Source of the DNA: CAIZWU01 sp942492905
GTDB lineage: Bacteria > Verrucomicrobiota > Verrucomicrobiia > Verrucomicrobiales > V1-33
DNA length: 64,000 bases
Reading direction: 5' to 3'
Assembly: GCA_942492905.1 (NCBI GenBank)
Contig: OW818657.1
Span: 4,650,001-4,714,000 of the forward strand
The notes below the pieces were generated by a model, which was given only the letters and a program-made list of their open reading frames with translations, was not told the DNA's origin and searched no databases. Positions 58,152-64,000 of the stretch are shown here, one piece after another (position 1 is the stretch's first letter; each line of letters begins with the position of its first letter). The position numbers and the translations under genes were made by a program.

Positions 58152-59180
58152 TCAGTGGCCGCCCAGTTCCCTGACAAAAAACACCACAAGCTGCCCCCAC
58201 AGCGCATCCCCTCCCGCGATGAAGACACCGCCGTGGGTGCCTCCGGGAATCACCATTACCTTTTTTGACTGAGGACCGGCGGCGGTGGCGAGTCGGTGGA
58301 CATGACTGATGGGAATCAGGGCATCCTGGTCCCCGTGGGCAAGGAACAGCGGGCAGGTCAGGCGGCGGGCAGCTTCGACGGGGCGGATGTCCCAGGGATC
58401 GAAACCGGCGATCCACCGGGTCTCGCCGCGCACCAGCGGAAGCAGGGGTTGGCCGAGACCCTGCCATTTTTTGGCCGCCTGGTGGGTGATGACATCGCGG
58501 AAATCGGCAAAGGTGGACACCGTGGCGAGGGCATGGACCTCCGGCAGTTCCGGCTGGCCCTGCAGGGCGACCGCGCCGCCCATGGAATACCCCAACATAC
58601 CCAGCGGCCCCAAGCCGGATGGGTCTGCCAAGGGACGGGCGGCCTCAATAACCCGGCGCAGATCCTCCGTCTCACGCGCGCCGAAAGTGGCGTATTCCCC
58701 GCCGCTATCCCCGTGGCCCCGGCTATCGTAGATTACACAACGGAACCCCGCCGCACAGAGCCGCTCCGCAAAAGGCAACATGTGTTCCTTCCTAGCATTG
58801 AATCCATGCAGCAGGATCACGGTGCCCCGGCCCCCCGTTTTGCCATGACGGGCCGGAAGTCCGGCTTTTTTCAGGGCCGCGGTGACGACCTGACCACGCT
58901 TGGTGGTGCCGGCCGCCGCGGTGGGAGTGACCACCATGGCTTCCAAGGCCAACCCATCGGCGGTGGTCACGGTGAATTTTTTCAGCTGAAACCCTGACCC
59001 TTCAGGCCGGCGGATGATTTCCTCCATCCATGGCTCCGCGACATATTGACGGGGTACCACCAGCCGTTTCACCCCTTGATCCGTCAACCACCCGGCCCCG
59101 CCCGCCACCGCCACCAGCCCGCTCATGCCCATCATGGGAAAGACCCGGCGATACCATGGACGGCGAAGCAGTGCAGACAT
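58152..59180 (-). CDS. Alpha/beta hydrolase with N-terminal membrane segment
   Basis: The 342-residue protein is read from ATG at 59180. Residues about 12-32 are hydrophobic (VFPMMGMSGLVAVAGGAGWL) and may anchor it. The catalytic domain has VILLHGFNARKEH, the nucleophile elbow GYSMGG (Ser199), the acid in AHGDQDALIP and His in GGTHGGVF. It resembles Hydrolase_4/serine aminopeptidase-type lipases. The substrate cannot be inferred. It is transcribed in the same direction as the cyclic-nucleotide-binding gene, with an 80-base gap. Confidence 0.82.
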   Translation of the reverse strand: MSALLRRPWYRRVFPMMGMSGLVAVAGGAGWLTDQGVKRLVVPRQYVAEPWMEEIIRRPEGSGFQLKKFTVTTADGLALEAMVVTPTAAAGTTKRGQVVTAALKKAGLPARHGKTGGRGTVILLHGFNARKEHMLPFAERLCAAGFRCVIYDSRGHGDSGGEYATFGARETEDLRRVIEAARPLADPSGLGPLGMLGYSMGGAVALQGQPELPEVHALATVSTFADFRDVITHQAAKKWQGLGQPLLPLVRGETRWIAGFDPWDIRPVEAARRLTCPLFLAHGDQDALIPISHVHRLATAAGPQSKKVMVIPGGTHGGVFIAGGDALWGQLVVFFVRELGGH

Positions 59181-59353
59181 CTGGGGGGGGAGGGAAAGAA
59201 ACGGAATAGCCGCATGGCCTGCCCCACCGGGCACCAGTCACACGGTCAGCCGCAGCTTGCCACTATCTCCTTGCCGGGCGCCGGATCAACCCCATTGATG
59301 ACAGATCAATTGGCTCCATCCTTTGTTTTTCACGATTCTGCTCCCTTCCTCCT

Positions 59354-60265
59354 GTGCCCGAAACCTTCACCGTAGCGCCTGAACAAGCCGGCCAGCGCCT
59401 CGACCGCTTTCTTTGCGTCTGCCTGCCGGATCTCTCCCGCGCCCGGCTCCAGGCTCTCATCAAGGAAGGAGCGGCCACCGTCAATGGGCGCCCCGCCAAG
59501 CCCAGTCACGAAGTCACCAGCGGCGAGGAAATCGCAGTCGAAATCCCTCCTGACAAACCCGCCGAAGCGCAGCCGCAGGATCTTCCCCTCACCATTCTCT
59601 ACGAGGACGATCACCTCGCCGTCCTCAACAAGGCCAGCGGCATGGTGGTCCACCCCGCCCATGGCAACGAAGACGGCACCGTGGTCAATGCCCTGCTCCA
59701 CCGCTTCGGAGCGCTCAGCAGCATCGGCGGCGTGGCCCGGCCCGGCATCGTGCACCGGCTCGACAAGGAAACCAGCGGCTGCCTGGTTGTGGCTAGAAAC
59801 GATATCGCCCATCAGCACCTCAGCGCCCAGTTCGCCGGCCGCGAAGTCGATAAGATCTACCTCGCCGTCACCCACGGCACGCCCCAGCCGCCGACGGGCA
59901 CCATCCAAACCCACCTAGGCCGCGATCCCCACGACCGCCTCAAAATGGCCGTCCTTCCCGCCCCCGCCGGCAAATGGGCCCACACCGACTACGAAGTCCT
60001 CTACACCCTGACCGGCGATGCCCTCGTCAAGTGCACCCTCCACACCGGCCGCACCCATCAAATCCGGGTCCACCTGAAACACCTCGGCCACCCCCTGCTG
60101 GGTGATCCGACTTATTCCCGGAAAACCAAACAAACCCACGCCCCACGTCTCATGCTCCACGCGTGGAAGCTGACCCTGACCCACCCCGTCACCGGCCAAC
60201 GCCTCGCCTGCGAAGCCCCCCTGCCCCCGGAGTTCAAACCATGGTTGCCCGATTCCGGCTTATGA
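59354..60265 (+). CDS. RluD-family rRNA pseudouridine synthase
   Basis: The 303-residue protein uses a GTG start at 59354. It has an N-terminal S4 domain (QRLDRFLCVCLPDLSRARLQ...) and a catalytic domain with HRLDKETSG, giving the nucleophile Asp137. The later segments are KIYLAVTHG and TGRTHQIRVHLKHLGHPLLGD. These are diagnostic for the RluA/C/D group. Substrates of that group are 23S rRNA positions or tRNA; RluD-like identity is most likely from length and S4 domain, but not certain. Confidence 0.92.
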   Translation: MPETFTVAPEQAGQRLDRFLCVCLPDLSRARLQALIKEGAATVNGRPAKPSHEVTSGEEIAVEIPPDKPAEAQPQDLPLTILYEDDHLAVLNKASGMVVHPAHGNEDGTVVNALLHRFGALSSIGGVARPGIVHRLDKETSGCLVVARNDIAHQHLSAQFAGREVDKIYLAVTHGTPQPPTGTIQTHLGRDPHDRLKMAVLPAPAGKWAHTDYEVLYTLTGDALVKCTLHTGRTHQIRVHLKHLGHPLLGDPTYSRKTKQTHAPRLMLHAWKLTLTHPVTGQRLACEAPLPPEFKPWLPDSGL

Positions 60266-60373
60266 CAGCTGTCCTGAAACTACGCACACTTTCCAGCGTC
60301 CCCATCCCGGCCCAATCCACAACACTTCGCTTTCCTGCATAAAATGGACACCCGGGTCCGTTCTGTGAAGAGT

Positions 60374-61168
60374 ATGAAACTCCCGCCTTCCCGCCGGCCC
60401 AACGGCCTGCCTTTCCTCCTGCTGCTCGCCATGCTGATCTCTCCTTCTGCTGCCCCCGCCGGGGAGACCTTCCGGCTCGTCTCTTATAACATCCATCACG
60501 GCGAGGGCATGGACCGGAAACTTGACCTCGCACGCATCGCTGGATTCCTCAAAGACCAACAGCCGGATGTGGTGGCGCTGCAGGAGGTGGACCGGAACTG
60601 CGGCCGCACCGGCAAGGTGGATCAGGCTGCGGAATTGGCCCGTCTGACGGGCATGACCGCCACCTTCCAGAAGGCGATGGATTATGATGGCGGGGAATAC
60701 GGCATCTGCTTCCTGACAAAATCGGTGCCCTTGGAATCCAAAGGCATCATCCTGCCCCCCGGCGGCGAGCCGCGCGTGGGTCAAACGGTGAAAGTCCCGG
60801 CCTTCGGCAGCACCCTGACGGTGGCGAATACCCACTTGGATTTCGCCAAAGGGGCCGCCCGCCTGAACCAGGCGCAGGCCCTGCTGAAAGCCCTGTCCGA
60901 AGGACCGGGACCGGTGCTCCTCGCCGGCGATTTCAATGCGGTGCGCGGGGACGAGGTGATGACGGCCGTCACCACGGCTGGCTGGGCGGTTCCCGTGAAA
61001 CAAGGACCTGCCGCCACGGTGCCGTCCCCCCAGCCTGACCGCGAAATCGACTTCGCCGTCTTCCGCCCATCCACGGCCCTGAAAGTCCTGAAATACAGCG
61101 TGCTCGACGAAGCCGTGTTTTCCGACCACCGGGCCATTCTGATCGAAGTCACGCTTCCTTCCCCCTGA
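60374..61168 (+). CDS. Exported endonuclease/exonuclease/phosphatase family protein
   Basis: The 264-residue protein is read from ATG 60374 (MKLPPSRRPN); an ATG 30 bases upstream is possible. A signal peptide precedes the domain (FLLLLAMLISPSAAPA). The EEP motifs are YNIHHGEG, VALQEVDRN, ANTHLDF, AGDFNA, and SDHRAI. Such exported proteins are usually phosphodiesterases acting on nucleic acids, lipids or sugar phosphates. The substrate here is not evident. Confidence 0.88.
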   Translation: MKLPPSRRPNGLPFLLLLAMLISPSAAPAGETFRLVSYNIHHGEGMDRKLDLARIAGFLKDQQPDVVALQEVDRNCGRTGKVDQAAELARLTGMTATFQKAMDYDGGEYGICFLTKSVPLESKGIILPPGGEPRVGQTVKVPAFGSTLTVANTHLDFAKGAARLNQAQALLKALSEGPGPVLLAGDFNAVRGDEVMTAVTTAGWAVPVKQGPAATVPSPQPDREIDFAVFRPSTALKVLKYSVLDEAVFSDHRAILIEVTLPSP

Positions 61169-61211
61169 ATCTTCCTCCGCCTGGCTTCGTCGGAAACCAG
61201 GCACAGTCATT

Positions 61212-62849
61212 TCATTTGGCTGCGGGAACGGGCTCTGCGGGAGGCGGGGGCGGGGCTGGCGGTGGAGCGGTGACAGTCAGCCAGAGTTGGTCAGTGGAGT
61301 TGATCAACAATTCCCGGTATCCCTGGGGAACGCCGTTGTTTTCAGAAACGGAAACCATCGCAAACTGGACTGGATATTCCTTGCCGCCTTCGACCTCACG
61401 GAGCACCAACTGGAACGGTTGGGAGGCGACCGGAGCCGACGCTCCGGCGGCCAGGGAAAGGACGACTTCCCCGCCTTTCTCCGGAACCTCTTTTTCTTCC
61501 GCAGTCACCCCGGCTGGCAGATTTTTGGCAGCAAGTTTGAGCTTGGGGGCAAAGCCATTGGTCAGGGTGACCGCGACCTTCAACTCGGCAGCTTTGCCGG
61601 CTTCAACCTTGGCCGAATGGCTGGTGGTCGCAGCGCTGACCGCCGGAACGGCGGGGGTGATGAGCAGGCGATAGTAGAAATCCCGGCCGCCACGCTGGGT
61701 GAGATCTCCCACGGCCGCGGTGTAGGTGCCATCCGCCGGAACCGTCCAGCTCAAGCGTGCTTCCGTCGACCCGCCCTCATCGTCATTGGCGGCGAGTTCT
61801 TTTCCCTCAGGGTCGCGGACCTTGAGCCAGGCATCGATCTCCGAGCCATAACGCGGGCCGGTGACGCTGAGTTCCAACCTGGCATCCTTGGTCGCGGTGA
61901 ATTGATAGAGATCCTCACGGCCCGCAGCTTCAATCCGGCCGCTCACGGCTGACGGCACGATCAGAGTCTGAGGTTCGGGCGTTTCGGCGACTTCTGGGAC
62001 GTCACTGAAAGTCACCGAAAAGAGCGGGAGGACGGTCTCCCCGATCTCCACCACGGGAGCCGTCAGATTCCATCCGTCGAGCGTGACCGAACGCTTCTCC
62101 CCGCGTTGTACCGCCAAGGGCCAGGTATTCCGGACCACCGGTCCGGTGGCTAGATGCAGGCGATAAACGCAATCGTCCCCTCCTGCGAAATTGATATCGG
62201 AGGAAGCAGGATACTTGTGCCCCATGGTCTGCACGATATAGCGGCCATCCTCCGGTGCGGTGAAAACAAGGAAGGGGTCCATCGTCGTGTGATCGTGATT
62301 GAAGGCGAGGGTCTCACCGCCTTGGTTCACGATCCGCAGCATGGCATCAAACCCTGCCGCAAGGAGATAGGCCTCCACCCGCGCCACCATCACCTGCCCT
62401 TGCTTCAGATTGACGGCAAAGGAATCCACATCGCCGCCCTTCTCATGTTTTCCATTGATGGTGGCCGTGGCCACGGACAGCTCCTGAGGAGCACGGAAAT
62501 CATCGTTAGGCTCGGCATCCAGAGTTTGGGGCGTCCGGTCCACCACCATCGCGATGGGAGCGGAAACGTCCTCACCGTTGAAAGCCCGGATCAGGCACGG
62601 CCCGGCAGGAACCTCCGGCGCCACGGTGACGTCAAAGCTGCCGGCTTCCTTGCCTGCGGTAAAAACAATGCCCGGCACCGCCGTCCAGATCTGACACGGC
62701 CACGGATCGAATTTCCCCGACAACTTCACCTGCGTCGTGGTCCCCCTCATGACCCCGGCCGGGTGCATGTGGGTGAGCACGGGCCCTGCTCCGTCCGAAG
62801 ACAGCACGGACACCCCCAGCAAAGCCCCTGTCAGATAAATGGAACGCAT
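61212..62849 (-). CDS. Exported PPC-domain protein
   Basis: The 545-residue protein has a signal peptide (IYLTGALLGVSVLSSDG). It contains two bacterial pre-peptidase C-terminal-type segments: DAEPNDDFRAPQEL...DVDSFAVNLKQGQ near 115-230 and IEAAGREDLYQFTATKDARLELSVT near 300-400. The C-terminus is proline-rich. PPC proteins in Planctomycetes and Verrucomicrobia commonly sit next to DUF1501, as here, with a 3-base gap from the end of the DUF1501 gene. Function is unknown; it is probably periplasmic. Confidence 0.82.
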   Translation of the reverse strand: MRSIYLTGALLGVSVLSSDGAGPVLTHMHPAGVMRGTTTQVKLSGKFDPWPCQIWTAVPGIVFTAGKEAGSFDVTVAPEVPAGPCLIRAFNGEDVSAPIAMVVDRTPQTLDAEPNDDFRAPQELSVATATINGKHEKGGDVDSFAVNLKQGQVMVARVEAYLLAAGFDAMLRIVNQGGETLAFNHDHTTMDPFLVFTAPEDGRYIVQTMGHKYPASSDINFAGGDDCVYRLHLATGPVVRNTWPLAVQRGEKRSVTLDGWNLTAPVVEIGETVLPLFSVTFSDVPEVAETPEPQTLIVPSAVSGRIEAAGREDLYQFTATKDARLELSVTGPRYGSEIDAWLKVRDPEGKELAANDDEGGSTEARLSWTVPADGTYTAAVGDLTQRGGRDFYYRLLITPAVPAVSAATTSHSAKVEAGKAAELKVAVTLTNGFAPKLKLAAKNLPAGVTAEEKEVPEKGGEVVLSLAAGASAPVASQPFQLVLREVEGGKEYPVQFAMVSVSENNGVPQGYRELLINSTDQLWLTVTAPPPAPPPPPAEPVPAAK

Positions 62850-62852
62850 CGG

Positions 62853-64000
62853 CTAGACAAACAGTTCCTTGATCAAGCGTCCATCGTTCACCAGATGAAC
62901 CGGACGGCCCGCGGTGGTTTCCAGGACCTGGTGGGGATTGATCCCCATCTTGGTATAGATGGAAGCCGCAAAATCCTCCGGCCGGTAGACATTATCGGAG
63001 GCATAATAACCCTTGGCATCCGTGGCTCCGATGATCTGACCGCCCGGGATGCCGGCCCCGGCCATGAGCACGGACATGGCGTGGGGCCAGTGGTCACGGC
63101 CGCCTCCGGGATTGATTTTCGGCGTGCGGCCGAACTCGCCCAGCAACAATACCAGGGTGGTGTCGAGCAGGCCGCGCTCCGACAGATCGGTGAGCAGGGC
63201 GGAGACGCCCTGGTCGAGGGTTTTCAGCATGTCCCCTTTGTAGGTGGCCTCGAGGCCGCCGTGGGTATCCCAACCGCCCCAATTGACCGTCACCCATGAA
63301 ACGCCCACTTCCACAAGGCGGCGGGCGAGGAGAAACCGCTGGCCCATGTCATTACGGCCATAACGTTCCCGGACCTTCGGATCTTCGCGGTGGATATCGA
63401 AAGCTTCCTGCGCCCTCGCCGAGGAAACGAGGTCAAATCCCTGTTCATAAAACCGGTCAAACTCGACCGTGGGATCTTCCGCGATCTTGTCCTGGCAGCG
63501 CTTCATTTTGTCCAGAGCCGCGCGGAGGTCACGCCGTGAGTTCACCCGGCCTTCCGCCAGATCCCCTGGCAGGACCACATCATTCACCCGGAAGGCATCG
63601 GAGTTAGGCCCGCCGGAGACAATGAAGGGGGCATGCTGGCCGCCGAGAAAATTGGGGCCCCCGGAACGGGTGTTGCCGGGCATGGCCATGTAGGCGGGGA
63701 GCCCTCCCTTTACGCCCCGGTCATAGGAAACCATGGAACCCATGGAGGGATGGAACGTCACAAACGCCCCGCAGCCCACCGGCACCGGCGTGGGCGCCCC
63801 GGTCATCATGTAGTGATTGCCCCCGCCGTGATTGGGGTCCTTGTGGCAAATGGAACGGACCACTGAAAACTTGTCGAAGACCCCGGCCAGCTTTGACACC
63901 GGTTCGCTGAAATGCACCCCTGGCACATGGGTGGGCACGGTCTTGAACACCCCCCGAATGTCGGCCGGCGCGTCCGGCTTGGGATCAAACGTCTCAAAAT
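62853..64000 (-). CDS. DUF1501 protein (partial, N-terminus beyond the window)
   Basis: The reading frame runs through the right edge; the first visible codon is about 63998, and FETFDPKPDAPADIRGVFKT already belongs to the protein, so the GTG at 63950 is not the true start. The DUF1501 features are VRSICHKDPNHGGGNHYMMTG, the conserved WDTHGGLE, and LGEFGRTPKIN with GRDHWPH. Many members are Tat-exported and sulfatase- or alkaline-phosphatase-like in fold; activity is mostly unproven. It forms an operon with the downstream PPC protein, as is common in the PVC group. Confidence 0.93.
   Translation of the reverse strand, partial: FETFDPKPDAPADIRGVFKTVPTHVPGVHFSEPVSKLAGVFDKFSVVRSICHKDPNHGGGNHYMMTGAPTPVPVGCGAFVTFHPSMGSMVSYDRGVKGGLPAYMAMPGNTRSGGPNFLGGQHAPFIVSGGPNSDAFRVNDVVLPGDLAEGRVNSRRDLRAALDKMKRCQDKIAEDPTVEFDRFYEQGFDLVSSARAQEAFDIHREDPKVRERYGRNDMGQRFLLARRLVEVGVSWVTVNWGGWDTHGGLEATYKGDMLKTLDQGVSALLTDLSERGLLDTTLVLLLGEFGRTPKINPGGGRDHWPHAMSVLMAGAGIPGGQIIGATDAKGYYASDNVYRPEDFAASIYTKMGINPHQVLETTAGRPVHLVNDGRLIKELFV

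Overview
The window looks like a chromosomal segment of a GC-rich Verrucomicrobiota bacterium, most likely Verrucomicrobiales. This rests on the families present: a DUF1501 protein beside a PPC-domain protein, DUF1080, DUF6288, DUF4832, a PVC-type multidomain c-type cytochrome with DUF6797, coproheme decarboxylase (HemQ/ChdC), CotH/lamin-tail surface proteins, and a C-terminal module shared by several secreted proteins. The taxonomic call is an inference, because there is no rRNA. No phage, plasmid, insertion sequence or CRISPR array was seen. One tRNA, tRNA-Arg(CCU), is present.

Layout. (1) 1-12041, plus strand: a tightly spaced series of exported proteins (Sel1/C39-like protein, DUF6288 PDZ/HEAT protein, DUF4832 protein, LamG/cytochrome c/DUF6797/propeller protein, prolyl oligopeptidase, double SASA esterase). 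It reads like a polymer-degradation or surface-processing locus. (2) 12176-19847, housekeeping: DciA-like protein, ferredoxin, a proline-rich membrane protein, HemQ, ThiG, DUF5069, an alpha/beta hydrolase, a lipoprotein, MoaA, tRNA-Arg, OsmC. (3) 20081-34960, surface and envelope: a 2756-residue CotH/lamin-tail/beta-helix protein, an amidase, GalE and two secreted propeller-like proteins. (4) 35326-42940: a Fe(III)/polyamine-type ABC importer (ATPase, binding protein, fused permease), with a BspA-type leucine-rich repeat gene and a small membrane-protein gene lying between the binding protein and the permease.

(5) 42954-49586: coiled-coil protein, GrpE-DnaJ, pterin dehydratase, CysK, TPR membrane protein, and a single ORF joining a heptose-phosphate adenylyltransferase domain (RfaE2/HldE-C) to glycinamide ribonucleotide formyltransferase (PurN). 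(6) 49719-64000: CE12-like esterase, an esterase-fold protein that has lost its catalytic serine, a DedA gene with a one-base frameshift in a six-base C tract, an SLC13 transporter, MnmA, DUF1080, metallophosphoesterase, cyclic-nucleotide-binding protein, lipase-like hydrolase, RluD-type pseudouridine synthase, an EEP-family phosphodiesterase, and the PPC/DUF1501 pair, the latter cut by the window end.

The most notable observations are the RfaE2-PurN fusion, the split ABC operon with a translationally coupled small membrane protein, two esterase-fold domains that have lost the nucleophile, the DedA homopolymer frameshift, a precise 30-bp tandem duplication inside the cytochrome gene, and the C-terminal module shared by four secreted proteins. 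None proves a new system by itself. The fusion protein and the small ABC-linked membrane protein are the best leads.
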